DNA of 64,000 nucleotides. Origin: Lachnospiraceae bacterium. Its GTDB lineage: Bacteria > Bacillota > Clostridia > Lachnospirales > Lachnospiraceae. Each line of letters starts with the position of its first letter. The stretch's first letter is position 1. The notes under the pieces are model-generated. The model made no database searches. It saw only the letters and a list, made by a program, of their open reading frames with translations, and had not been told where the DNA came from. The position numbers and the translations under genes are program-made. This document shows, piece after piece, positions 16,731-25,068 of the stretch. The stretch covers positions 10,048 through 74,047 of the forward strand of contig CAAGKF010000095.1 in the NCBI GenBank assembly GCA_900770345.1, read 5' to 3'.

Positions 16731-17981
16731 TTATCCGCGTTTAGACAATACATTCTCTTCATATTTTACAACTTCCCTGAACCACTGTTCCTTTATCGGC
16801 ACGCCGTTCATCTGGCAGAAATAATCCCATACATCTCCCATGGGGTATGTCTTCAGCTCCTCCTGCATCATCAGAAGCTCTGTGAACCTGCGCTCCTGCT
16901 GAAGCTCGGCCAGCTTTGCATTTGGCATCAGCATCGCATAGAGAAGAGCCTTCTGCATATCCCGCATGCCGATCACCCAGGCAGCGATGCGGTTAATGCT
17001 GGCATCAAAGAAATCCAGAGCCAGAAGCACTCTGTCTGTGCCTCCGCGGACGATCTCCTTGGCGATCTCTCTGGTCTCGTCGTCAAACAGGACCACGTGG
17101 TCGCTGTCCCAGCGAACGGGACGGCTTACATGAAGAGCTACTTTATCAGAAAACAGCAGCATGGAAGAGATTTTGTCAGAGATCACTTCGGTTGGATGGA
17201 AATGACCGCTGTCCAGAAGACACATGATGCCTTTGTCTGCCGCATAATTCATGTAGAACTCGTGGGAACCCACAGTACAGCTCTCTACGCCGATTCCGAA
17301 TACCTTTGACTCTACTGCTACCAGAACCTTGCTTCTGTCATAATCCATATCCAGGATCTGGTCCAGAGAATCCTTCAGTCTTGCTCTGGGAGATCTGCGG
17401 TCTGCGGGTATATCCTTAAAGCCGTCAGGGATCCAGATATTCATAGAGCAGGGTGTTCCCAGCTCCTCCGCAAAATACTGTGAAATACGGATACATGCCC
17501 TGCAGTGATCAATCCAGAATCTGCGGATCTCAGGATCCTCGCTGGAAAGAGTGGCATTCTCTGCCTTGTCATGAGAGAACATGGTAGGATTGAAATCCAG
17601 TCCCAGCCCCCGTTCCTTTGCAAATTCCACCCATTTAGCAAAATGCCTGGGCTCCAGCTTATCCCTGTCAGCCCACTCTCCGTCCTCAAAGATGGCATAG
17701 CTGGCATGAAGATTCAGTCTGTGCTTTCCCGGTATCAGGCTCAGCGCTTTATCGATATCTGCCATCAACTCTTCCGGTGTGCGGGCACGTCCCGGATAAT
17801 TTCCTGTAGCCTGGATTCCGCCGGACAGACTCTCCACTCCGTCAAATCCCATTACGTCATCTCCCTGCCAGCAGTGCATGGAAATCGGCAGCTTCTTAAG
17901 CTGTTCCAGCGCTGCGTCTGTGTCAACGCCGATGGCTCTGTATGCCTCTCTTGCTGATGCATATCTTTCTTCTAAATTCAT
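16731..17981 (-). CDS. rhaA: L-rhamnose isomerase
   Basis: 416 residues. Converts L-rhamnose to L-rhamnulose; Mn/Zn-dependent TIM barrel. Recognised from ISMHCWQGDDVMGFD near residue 35, NLHASYA, DFNPTMFSHDKA, NIWIPDGFKDIP, LLDSGHFHPTEV and HVSRPVRWDSDHVV. Start at 17981 (MNLEERYA), since GGAG is 7 nt away; the in-frame ATG at 17987 is only 1 nt from the SD. Lies between rhaM and rhaD. Confidence 0.97.
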   Translation of the reverse strand: MNLEERYASAREAYRAIGVDTDAALEQLKKLPISMHCWQGDDVMGFDGVESLSGGIQATGNYPGRARTPEELMADIDKALSLIPGKHRLNLHASYAIFEDGEWADRDKLEPRHFAKWVEFAKERGLGLDFNPTMFSHDKAENATLSSEDPEIRRFWIDHCRACIRISQYFAEELGTPCSMNIWIPDGFKDIPADRRSPRARLKDSLDQILDMDYDRSKVLVAVESKVFGIGVESCTVGSHEFYMNYAADKGIMCLLDSGHFHPTEVISDKISSMLLFSDKVALHVSRPVRWDSDHVVLFDDETREIAKEIVRGGTDRVLLALDFFDASINRIAAWVIGMRDMQKALLYAMLMPNAKLAELQQERRFTELLMMQEELKTYPMGDVWDYFCQMNGVPIKEQWFREVVKYEENVLSKRG

Positions 17982-18045
17982 GATCATTCTCCTTTTTCTG
18001 TTTACATTTCTTTACTATCCGCGCGCTAAAACACCGCAGATATTT

Positions 18046-18360
18046 TCAGTCCAGATGAAATACCGGCGCAAGATCCACACACACCGGGCTGTTGTCCGGA
18101 TTAGTCTCCATAATATCCGCCATAAAATCCCACCATTTCCGATTGATGGCCGTATCCGCCGATTTTGCCCAAAGCTCCTCATCCTCAACCTCCAGGTATC
18201 CGTAAAGCACATTGGTATCCCTGTCCAGGAAAATAGAATAATTATGACCGCCGTGCTGATGGATCATTTCCTTCATCTCCGGCCACAGTTCATTGTGCCT
18301 TTTCTCGTACTCCGCTGCCATTCCCGGATAGAGAAACATTTTAAATCCCTTTCGTATCAT
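18046..18360 (-). CDS. rhaM: L-rhamnose mutarotase
   Basis: 104 residues, identical in length to E. coli RhaM. Interconverts alpha- and beta-L-rhamnose. Catalytic Tyr 18 and His 22 lie in EYEKRHNELWPEM; WWDFMADIMETNPDNSP closes the fold. Start at 18360 (MIRKGFKMFLYPGM) with AAAGGAG upstream; a GTG at 18378 is in frame but sits before the SD. It begins 14 nt after rhaB. Confidence 0.95.
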   Translation of the reverse strand: MIRKGFKMFLYPGMAAEYEKRHNELWPEMKEMIHQHGGHNYSIFLDRDTNVLYGYLEVEDEELWAKSADTAINRKWWDFMADIMETNPDNSPVCVDLAPVFHLD

Positions 18361-18374
18361 ATCCGAATCTCCTT

Positions 18375-19790
18375 TCACTGCTCTGGTTCATAGGTTTTAA
18401 TCTCAAAGGAACGGAAAATGCTTTCCCGCGCCTCCTTTAAATTTTTATATTCGCCGCCCCGGATCATCTGCACCGCCAGATTTCCGATCGCCGTAGCCTC
18501 TGTGGGACCGGCATATACGGTCTTACCGGCAGCCTTTGCAGTCAGCCGGTTCAGGTAATCGGCGTTGGCTCCTCCTCCTATAATATGGATACAGTCATAG
18601 GAAACTCCGGTAATGGCCTCGATCTCTTCCGCACAGGTTTTATAGCAGGCCGCCAGACTGTTGTAAATGACAGCCGCCAGCTCCCATTTTGTCTGCGGAA
18701 CCTGCTGGCCGGTTTCCCGGCAGAACTCCTTCACAGCCCCGCACATGCTTTCCGGCGCAAGAAAACGTTCGTCATTGCAGTCTACAATAGAGGGAATCGT
18801 TTCTTTTGAAGCGTTCTCACAGATCGTGCCGAAGGAATAATCCTCGTCCTCTGCCTTCCATTCCTTTTTTACGGACTGGATCATCCAAAGGCCCATGATA
18901 TTTTTCAGATAACGGAACCGGCGGTCATAGCCGCCTTCATTTGTGAAATTAGCCTTCCTGCTTTCCTCGCTGCAGTCCGCCTGCTTCCGCTCCGTTCCCA
19001 TCAGAGACCAGGTACCGGAGCTTATGTACAGCACATTATCCTCGTTTGAGGGCACTGCAGCCACCGCGGAAGCGGTATCATGAGTGGCCGGCAGCACCAC
19101 CATACAGTCAAAGCCCACCTCTTCTGCCACTTCTTTCTTCAGATGTCCCATCTCGCTGCCAGGCATGGACAGGGGACCAAACAGCTTTTCCGGATAACCC
19201 AGCTTTCCGATCAGATCCCTGTCCCAGGTGCAGGAATCCGGATCCACCAGCTGAGTAGTTGTGGCATTGGTATACTCCTGCTTCTTTGCGCCTGTAAGGA
19301 GATAATGGAAATAATCCGGGATCATCAGCAGACTGTCTGCCTTCGCCAGTAGCTCCGGCTCCCTCTCCTTCATCGCCATCAGCTGATAGATGGTGTTGAA
19401 TATCTGCTTCTGGATCCCTGTTCTTTCATACAGCTTCTCCGGAGAAATGACCTCGTATACTTTCAGATCCATCCCCTTTGTACGGCCGTCACGGTACCCG
19501 GCGGTTTTTCCCAATTTGCGTCCTTCTTTGTCAAGCAGAGCGTAATCCACCGCCCAGGTGTCAATGCCCATGGACGCAGGGATCATTCCCTGCCTTTTAC
19601 ATTCCTTCATTCCCTGCAGGATCTCACAATACAGCCTTTCCGTATCCCAGCAGAGCGTACCGCCCACATTCTCCATACCGTTGGCAAAACGGTATATTTC
19701 TTTTATCCGCATCCTTCCGTCCTCTGTCCATCCCAGGATATGGCGTCCGCTGGATGCCCCGATGTCAACTGCCAGATAATAGTTTTTCAA
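18375..19790 (-). CDS. rhaB: L-rhamnulokinase
   Basis: FGGY-family sugar kinase that phosphorylates L-rhamnulose. Signatures: YYLAVDIGASSGRHILG at the N-terminus (ATP phosphate loop), MGIDTWAVDYALLD, PATHDTASAVAAVP, SSGTWSLMG and HIIGGGANADYLNRLTA. Start is uncertain: a TTG at 19790 gives the family-standard N-terminus and has AAGGGTGAG in front, giving 471 residues; ATGs at 19811/19808 lie against GAGGAGG and would add seven or so residues. First gene of the operon, 185 nt downstream of the AraC gene. Confidence 0.94.
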   Translation of the reverse strand: MKNYYLAVDIGASSGRHILGWTEDGRMRIKEIYRFANGMENVGGTLCWDTERLYCEILQGMKECKRQGMIPASMGIDTWAVDYALLDKEGRKLGKTAGYRDGRTKGMDLKVYEVISPEKLYERTGIQKQIFNTIYQLMAMKEREPELLAKADSLLMIPDYFHYLLTGAKKQEYTNATTTQLVDPDSCTWDRDLIGKLGYPEKLFGPLSMPGSEMGHLKKEVAEEVGFDCMVVLPATHDTASAVAAVPSNEDNVLYISSGTWSLMGTERKQADCSEESRKANFTNEGGYDRRFRYLKNIMGLWMIQSVKKEWKAEDEDYSFGTICENASKETIPSIVDCNDERFLAPESMCGAVKEFCRETGQQVPQTKWELAAVIYNSLAACYKTCAEEIEAITGVSYDCIHIIGGGANADYLNRLTAKAAGKTVYAGPTEATAIGNLAVQMIRGGEYKNLKEARESIFRSFEIKTYEPEQ

Positions 19791-19865
19791 AGCTCTCACC
19801 CTTCTCATCATCCTCCTCAGCAGACACACGGATAACCGACCTCTGCCCTCTGAGGTTATGTCCCT

Positions 19866-19894
19866 ATCATACTGCATAAAAAGCAAAAAAATAA
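19866..19894 (-). promoter_or_regulatory. Promoter of the rhaBMAD operon
   Basis: Minus strand TATGAT at 19871-19866 with a poor -35 (TTATTT) 17 nt upstream. The weak -35 overlaps the proximal half-site of the inverted repeat at 19889-19927, as expected for an activator-dependent AraC-type promoter. Confidence 0.6.
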
Positions 19895-19927
19895 GAACGC
19901 TATTCGTTTAAATTTGCGTCCTTATTT
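19889..19927. promoter_or_regulatory. Inverted-repeat operator for the AraC-type regulator
   Basis: AAATAAGAACGC (19889-19900) and GCGTCCTTATTT (19916-19927): 12-bp arms with one mismatch, 15-bp centre, between the araC-type gene and rhaB. Assignment to that regulator is an inference from position. Confidence 0.6.
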
Positions 19928-19975
19928 GCAATATTTCCGATGAGTCATGAAAGCGCCTTTCCGCCTCCCGGTCTT

Positions 19976-20956
19976 TTATTTTCCATCCCGCTCCCGGCAC
20001 CGGTATTCCCTGGGCGATACCTTGTAATATTCCCGGAATATCCGGTGGAAATAGCTGGTATTGTCATACCCCACAGCCACGCTGATATCAGCCACCGCCA
20101 TTCTTGTACTCTGAAGAAGAAATGCCGCCTGATTCAGCCTCTTGATCTGAAGAAGCTCCTTATAATTGCGTCCCAGAGACTGTTTGATCATCCTGCTGAG
20201 CCAGTACACATCATATCCCAGGATAGAAGCCAGCTCCGTCAAAGTGCCCTCCCGGTAATGCTCCTCAATATAGCGCAGCACCTGAAGAGTAATCTGCTGC
20301 TCAAAGGACTGCTCCGAACCGCTGCTGACACGGATGCGTCCCGTATAATGCGTCAGATGCATAAGCAGAAGTCCCATGGTAATCTGATTCAGGCTGCGCT
20401 TTCCGGGCTGACTGCTGATCAGCGTCCAGACCATATTTTCCACCAGATTCTGGACCGGCAGCACATCTGCTACCTGGAAATGAAGAAATCTGTCATACCT
20501 GGATTCCTCGCACAGACAGCCCACAATAAAATCCCGCAGAAGATTTTCTTCCTCTCCCATCATACGGAAGGCCATATCAAAGAACTCCGGCAGAATAATA
20601 AAATTGACCGCGATATCGTCCTTTCCGGCAGGAAGGATCTCCTGGGTGGCGTGCTGATTTAAAAACAGCAGTTCCCCCTGACGCAGCACAACCCGGTTTC
20701 CGTCCACAATATGAGTCGTCTCCCCACGGCACATGTAGATCACCTCCACATAATTATGGGTGTGAGCAGGGAAATGGACAAAACGCGTATGGGGACGCAC
20801 GCTGATCAGCTTGCCGCTTTCAAGAAGCTTCTTGCTGTCGATCACCATATCCTCCTGATCCATATAGAGCTTCCGGTCGATCTGTCCGCCGCCCTTTAAA
20901 ATATTCTGTTCTTCTTCCGTGATAATGCTGAGCCTGCGGATGATCTCCTCGTTCAT
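19976..20956 (-). CDS. AraC family regulator, likely of rhamnose genes
   Basis: 326 residues. N-terminal cupin-like sensor domain (about 45-150, FVHFPAHTHNYVEVIYMCRGETTH) and a C-terminal AraC double helix-turn-helix (about 225-320, ending VAVGYDNTSYFHRIFREYYKVSPREYR). Start at 20956 (MNEEIIRRLS) because AAGGGGGA precedes it; an in-frame ATG 33 codons earlier has no SD. Lies directly upstream of rhaB in the same direction, with an inverted repeat in the gap; most likely the rhamnose-responsive activator (RhaR/RhaS-like role). Confidence 0.88.
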   Translation of the reverse strand: MNEEIIRRLSIITEEEQNILKGGGQIDRKLYMDQEDMVIDSKKLLESGKLISVRPHTRFVHFPAHTHNYVEVIYMCRGETTHIVDGNRVVLRQGELLFLNQHATQEILPAGKDDIAVNFIILPEFFDMAFRMMGEEENLLRDFIVGCLCEESRYDRFLHFQVADVLPVQNLVENMVWTLISSQPGKRSLNQITMGLLLMHLTHYTGRIRVSSGSEQSFEQQITLQVLRYIEEHYREGTLTELASILGYDVYWLSRMIKQSLGRNYKELLQIKRLNQAAFLLQSTRMAVADISVAVGYDNTSYFHRIFREYYKVSPREYRCRERDGK

Positions 20957-21026
20957 GCTCTGCGTCCCCCTTCCTGAACCGTTACCCACATTATACAGCG
21001 CACGCACACTTTTTTCCACATCCCCC

Positions 21027-21055
21027 TTGCGCCTTTTGCCCATTAATGATACCAT
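21027..21055 (+). promoter_or_regulatory. Possible promoter for asnA
   Basis: TTGCGC, 17-nt spacer, TACCAT; about 40 nt upstream of the asnA ATG. Each hexamer matches consensus at four positions. Confidence 0.4.
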
Positions 21056-21094
21056 AATTAAGATATCTTGAAACTATATTGGAGGAGTTAAACA

Positions 21095-22102
21095 ATGTCA
21101 CTTTTTATACCTGAAAATTATGATCCCCGGCTGACAATCCGGGAAACACAGGATGCCATCAAATACATACGTGACACCTTTCAGAAGGAAATGGGACGCG
21201 AAATGCATCTGGAACGAATCTCCGCTCCCCTTTTTGTAGAGCAGAGCAGCGGTCTCAACGATAATCTGAACGGCACCGAGCGTCCTGTTCAGTTTGATAT
21301 GCTGGGCGTTCCCGGAGAGACCCTTGAGGTGGTTCACTCTCTTGCCAAATGGAAGCGTATGGCCTTAAAGGAATATGGCTTTAAGCCCGGAGAGGGACTG
21401 TATACCAATATGAACGCGATCCGCCGCGATGAGGAGCTGGATAATCTTCACTCCTGCTACGTAGACCAGTGGGACTGGGAGAAGGTCATCACCAAAGAAG
21501 AGCGCAATCCCGAGACCCTGCAGGATACGGTAAAGGAAATTTTCAAGATCATCAAACACATGCAGCATGAGGTCTGGTACAAATATCCCCAGGCGGTAAA
21601 GCAGCTTCCGGACGATATTTTCTTTATCACCACTCAGGAGCTAGAGGACATGTATCCTGATAAGACTCCCAAGGAGCGCGAAAACCTGATCACAAAAGAA
21701 CACGGCTGCGTATTCCTGATGCAGATCGGTGACAAGCTGGCCGGAGGGAAACCTCATGACGGCCGCGCACCTGACTACGATGACTGGAAATTAAACGGTG
21801 ATATCCTGTTCTGGTTCGATACCCTGCAGTGCGCTCTGGAAATCTCCAGTATGGGAATCCGCGTGGATGAAGCCGCCCTGGAGGAACAGCTCAAAAAAGC
21901 CGGCTGCGAAGAGCGCAGAAACCTGCCCTACCACCAGATGCTGTTAAAGGGCGAGCTTCCCTACACCATCGGCGGCGGCATCGGTCAGTCCCGTCTGTGC
22001 ATGCTGCTTCTGGACCGCGCCCACATCGGCGAAGTACAGGCCAGCATATGGCCCAGAGAGATGCGTGAAGAATGCCGCAGACATAAGATCTACCTGCTGT
22101 AG
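21095..22102 (+). CDS. asnA: Asparagine synthetase, ammonia-dependent (AsnA)
   Basis: 335 residues. Aspartate-ammonia ligase of the class II aminoacyl-tRNA synthetase fold, not the glutamine-dependent AsnB. Recognised from RISAPLFVEQSSGLNDNLNG near residue 40, VEVVHSLAKWKR-like VVHSLAKWKRMAL near 78, SCYVDQWDWEKVI near 120, KPHDGRAPDYDDW near 225 and GGIGQSRLCMLLL near 300. SD GGAGGAG. A 20-nt gap separates it from the next gene. Confidence 0.97.
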   Translation: MSLFIPENYDPRLTIRETQDAIKYIRDTFQKEMGREMHLERISAPLFVEQSSGLNDNLNGTERPVQFDMLGVPGETLEVVHSLAKWKRMALKEYGFKPGEGLYTNMNAIRRDEELDNLHSCYVDQWDWEKVITKEERNPETLQDTVKEIFKIIKHMQHEVWYKYPQAVKQLPDDIFFITTQELEDMYPDKTPKERENLITKEHGCVFLMQIGDKLAGGKPHDGRAPDYDDWKLNGDILFWFDTLQCALEISSMGIRVDEAALEEQLKKAGCEERRNLPYHQMLLKGELPYTIGGGIGQSRLCMLLLDRAHIGEVQASIWPREMREECRRHKIYLL

Positions 22103-22122
22103 GAGGCCCGGCAGAAATCGTT

Positions 22123-22782
22123 ATGAATATCCATATTTCCATATTTTTTATGATTGAAATTGTGGGAACAGTCGCCTTTGCTTCATCCGGCGCCATGGTA
22201 GCCATCAAGCAGCAGCTGGATCTGCTGGGCGTGGTTGTGCTTGGTGTAACCACCGCCGTAGGCGGAGGAATGCTTCGCGACCTTCTTCTGGGAAATGTGC
22301 CTCCCAGCCTGTTTCTCAATCCGGTCTATGTCATAACCGCTTTTGTTACTGTTATCCTGCTGTTTTGTCTCGTACGGATCAAGCAGGAGCTGCTGGAAAG
22401 TCATTACATTGAAATTTACGAAAAATTAATGAATATCTTTGATGCCATCGGCCTGGCGGCCTTTACTGTAACAGGAATCGACACTGCCATTGCCGCCGGA
22501 TACGCAGATTACCGCTTTCTTTCCGTTTTCCTGGGAGTTCTCACCGGTGTAGGCGGCGGCGTGCTCCGCGATATCATGGCTGACCAGACGCCCTATATTC
22601 TGCGGAAACACGTTTACGCCTGCGCCTCCCTCGCAGGAGCACTGTGCTATGTATTTCTCTCCGGGCGTCTCTCCGATGACGCATGCCTGATCATCAGCGC
22701 GTTCCTCATCATTCTGATCCGGCTTCTTGCTACACACTACTGCTGGAATCTGCCGACGGCTACGAAAAAAAAGAAAAAATGA
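22123..22782 (+). CDS. TRIC/UPF0126-type membrane protein
   Basis: 219 residues, about seven membrane helices in two repeats. Each repeat has the family's Gly-rich turn: TTAVGGGMLRDLLLG near residue 45 and TGVGGGVLRDIMADQTP near 145. This family is annotated as trimeric intracellular cation channel-like or as glycine transporter domain; substrate here is not evident. SD AGGAGG lies unusually far (about 17 nt) from the ATG; an in-frame ATG nine codons on is an alternative start. Ends in a Lys-rich tail, then a terminator. Confidence 0.88.
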   Translation: MNIHISIFFMIEIVGTVAFASSGAMVAIKQQLDLLGVVVLGVTTAVGGGMLRDLLLGNVPPSLFLNPVYVITAFVTVILLFCLVRIKQELLESHYIEIYEKLMNIFDAIGLAAFTVTGIDTAIAAGYADYRFLSVFLGVLTGVGGGVLRDIMADQTPYILRKHVYACASLAGALCYVFLSGRLSDDACLIISAFLIILIRLLATHYCWNLPTATKKKKK

Positions 22783-22789
22783 ACACATT

Positions 22790-22850
22790 AAAAGTGCTGC
22801 AGCATGACGTGAACATTTCAGAAACCGTCTATACCGCAGCACTTTTCAAT
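22790..22850. terminator. Terminator after the TRIC-type gene
   Basis: AAAAGTGCTGC (22790-22800) with GCAGCACTTTT (22836-22846), perfect 11-bp arms with a 35-nt loop; T-rich on both strands. Confidence 0.65.
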
Positions 22851-22914
22851 TTCAGTTTTAGGACCTATTCCAGGCTCTTTCTCAAATATTCATTTAATAG
22901 ATCACAGATCCTGC

Positions 22915-24585
22915 CTACAAAGCCGCCGCCAGTCCGGATCGTATCTGATCCCCCGGCAGCTCGATGGCATCATAAGCCTCCGCGATATTCAGCATATGAT
23001 CTCCGATTCGCTCGTAATCCGTAAGCATTTCGGAATAAAGAATAGAACATTCCACGTTGCAGTTTCCTTCTCTCATACGGTCGATCTGATTCTGGCGGAA
23101 ACTGCGGGTCGTATCATCAATCTCCTGCTCAATATCCTGAACCTGAGCCAGGGTAAATCTCTTGTCCCCCTCCGCAGCCAGCCTCAGAAGCTCCATACCG
23201 CGGGCGCAGGCTTCTTCCATCAGATCAAATTCCTTCCTTGCATGCTCGGAGAACTGAAGCCCTTTCTCCTGAACAGTCTGCGCATATTCTGCCAGATTCA
23301 TGGCATGGTCGCCGATTCGCTCGATATTGCCCAGGATCGTATACATCCTGTTCAGTGTGTCGATATCCTTCGGCGTCTGATCCAGAACCAGGATCCTGGA
23401 AATCTTCTCGGAAAGTCTTACATTGCTCAGATCGATCTCCTCTTCCCGCTCTTCAACAGGTGAAATCCCCTCTTCTCCCGGTCCTTCCTCCAGAGCCTTG
23501 AAGCTTTCTGATACATTGGTAATGGCTGTCGCCAGCATGTCCTTGATCTCATCATGGATCTGATTAATGGCAATCGTAGAGATACCCAGATGATGCTTGG
23601 AAGCCATAAGATTTTCAAACCACTTGTCCACATCCTTGATATGCATATCATTATCAGGAAGGATAACATTTGCCGCCTTCACCAGCAGACTGCCAAAGGG
23701 AAGCAGAAGCGCTGTGGTCGCAAAGTTAAATATCGTATGCACATTTGCGATCTGAGCCACAGGATCTCCGGGAGCCAGCTTTACCATCCAGTCCGCAAAA
23801 GGAAGGAACAGAGAAAGCGTTACAAAAATCACCGTACCGATAATGTTGAACATCAAATGGATCAGGGTAGTTCTTTTTGCATTATTGCTTGTTCCTACAG
23901 ATGCCAGCACTGCGGTAACGCAGGTACCGATATTCTGTCCGAACAGAACAAACACCGCATTGTGGATATCAATCACTCCGCCCATAGCCAGCGCCTGCAG
24001 AATACCTACTGACGCGGAGGAGGACTGGATGATAGCAGTAAACACAGCTCCCACCAGGATTCCCAGAAGAGGATTGCTGAACTTGCTTATCATATTAATA
24101 AAAGTCTGTGAATCACGCAGCGGCACCATGGCATCGCTCATCATACCCATGCCGATGAAAAGTACGCCGATTCCGGCAATAATTCCGCCTGCGTGCTGCA
24201 GCTTTTTATTCTTTACAAATACGATCAGCATTACGCCCACAAACGCGATCAGAGGAGCAAGTGCTCCGATATCAAGTGCGATCAGCTGTCCGGTAATTGT
24301 AGTACCCACATTGGCGCCCATGATGATCCATACCGCCTGATTCAGGCTCATAAGACCGGAATTTACAAATCCCACAGCCATAACGGTGGTGGCGGAGGAA
24401 GACTGGATCAGCGCTGTGATCCCGGCTCCTACCAGAACGCCCAGAAAACGGTTTGCCGTCAGACGTTCCAATATCTGCTTCATACGGTTTCCGGCCACTG
24501 CCTCCAGATTGGTACTCATCATCTGCATACCATACAGGAACAGCGCCAGACCTCCCAGGAGGTTCAAAACCAATTCTACTCCCAT
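22915..24585 (-). CDS. Na/Pi cotransporter family protein with PhoU-like domain
   Basis: 556 residues. Residues of about 1-330 are the NptA/YjbB-type transporter core with the paired QSSSAT repeats: IQSSSATTVMAVGF near 60 and IQSSSASVGILQAL near 190, plus LFGQNIGT. The C-terminal part (about 340-550) is a PhoU-like four-helix region (IGNIERIGDHAMNLAEYA and YERIGDHMLNIAEAYDA). Expected to move phosphate with sodium, in or out. SD AAAAAGGAG. The leader is remarkable: PHO-box-like arrays, a 13-codon ORF and a terminator. Confidence 0.93.
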   Translation of the reverse strand: MGVELVLNLLGGLALFLYGMQMMSTNLEAVAGNRMKQILERLTANRFLGVLVGAGITALIQSSSATTVMAVGFVNSGLMSLNQAVWIIMGANVGTTITGQLIALDIGALAPLIAFVGVMLIVFVKNKKLQHAGGIIAGIGVLFIGMGMMSDAMVPLRDSQTFINMISKFSNPLLGILVGAVFTAIIQSSSASVGILQALAMGGVIDIHNAVFVLFGQNIGTCVTAVLASVGTSNNAKRTTLIHLMFNIIGTVIFVTLSLFLPFADWMVKLAPGDPVAQIANVHTIFNFATTALLLPFGSLLVKAANVILPDNDMHIKDVDKWFENLMASKHHLGISTIAINQIHDEIKDMLATAITNVSESFKALEEGPGEEGISPVEEREEEIDLSNVRLSEKISRILVLDQTPKDIDTLNRMYTILGNIERIGDHAMNLAEYAQTVQEKGLQFSEHARKEFDLMEEACARGMELLRLAAEGDKRFTLAQVQDIEQEIDDTTRSFRQNQIDRMREGNCNVECSILYSEMLTDYERIGDHMLNIAEAYDAIELPGDQIRSGLAAAL

Positions 24586-24681
24586 GTTATTCTCCTTTTT
24601 GTCTGCTGAAAAAGGCCGTTTTTATTATCAGTTTACGGATATTAACGATCATTATACACGCTGCCGCTATTTTTACGGCAT

Positions 24682-24726
24682 AAAAAAAGCACTGCCCGCC
24701 ATCTATACAAGACCGCAGGTAATGCT
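24682..24726 (-). terminator. Attenuator-like terminator in the Na/Pi transporter leader
   Basis: On the minus strand AGCATTACCTGC pairs with GCGGGCAGTGCT (11 of 12 positions including two G-U), 15-nt loop, then TTTTTTT (24688-24682). It lies between the promoter at 24833-24861 and the gene, about 100 nt before the gene; no other gene precedes it on this strand. Confidence 0.7.
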
Positions 24727-24728
24727 GT

Positions 24729-24770
24729 TTATTCTTTCACGCCAAAGCCATCACTGAGGAACTGTCTCAT
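24729..24770 (-). CDS. Candidate leader peptide, 13 codons
   Basis: ATG at 24770 reads MRQFLSDGFGVKE and stops at TAA (24731-24729), three bases before the 5' arm of the terminator at 24682-24726. A weak SD (GAGG) lies about 14 nt upstream. Position between promoter and terminator is that of a leader peptide, but translation is not demonstrated and such a short ORF could occur by chance. Confidence 0.35.
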   Translation of the reverse strand: MRQFLSDGFGVKE

Positions 24771-24797
24771 GACTGTCCGCAACCTCTTTCCCTGTTA

Positions 24798-24825
24798 TTT
24801 ACACAACATTTACATCAACTTTACA
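24798..24825 (+). promoter_or_regulatory. Triplet TTTACA array downstream of the promoter
   Basis: TTTACA at 24798-24803, 24809-24814 and 24820-24825, exact 11-bp period, plus-strand orientation. It spans the first bases transcribed from the promoter at 24833-24861, i.e. opposite in orientation to the array at 24881-24908. PHO-box-like (PhoP/PhoB sites are TTAACA/TTTACA-type hexamers with 11-bp period). Confidence 0.6.
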
Positions 24826-24832
24826 CCTACTC

Positions 24833-24861
24833 ATTATACGGGATATTTCAAAACTCGTCAA
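24833..24861 (-). promoter_or_regulatory. Promoter of the Na/Pi transporter leader
   Basis: Minus strand TTGACG (24861-24856), 17-nt spacer, TATAAT (24838-24833). Start predicted near 24826, about 240 nt upstream of the gene. Confidence 0.82.
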
Positions 24862-24880
24862 TACGGTTTGACTTGCGCAA

Positions 24881-24908
24881 TGTAAAAAATACGTAAAATT
24901 CATGTAAA
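24881..24908 (-). promoter_or_regulatory. Triplet TTTACA array upstream of the promoter
   Basis: On the minus strand TTTACA, TTTACG, TTTACA with exact 11-bp period (complement of 24903-24908, 24892-24897, 24881-24886), ending 19 bp before the -35. This is the placement and spacing of PHO boxes in phosphate-starvation promoters. The rest of 24586-25068 is leader, this control region, and the fucO terminator. Confidence 0.65.
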
Positions 24909-24990
24909 ATCAGGTGTCTGGCTGTATTTTTTCAAAAACATATTATCTAAAAAATGATAATCTGCATTTCATTTTGAAAATCATGCAAAG

Positions 24991-25045
24991 GCAAAAGATC
25001 CCTGCCGCCTCAGCCTTACGGAAGATGACAGCAGGGATTTTTTAC
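24991..25045. terminator. Terminator after fucO
   Basis: ATCCCTGC (24998-25005) with GCAGGGAT (25031-25038); T-rich flanks on both strands. Serves fucO on the minus strand. Confidence 0.75.
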
Positions 25046-25068
25046 ATGATCATATTACAATCTCACAA

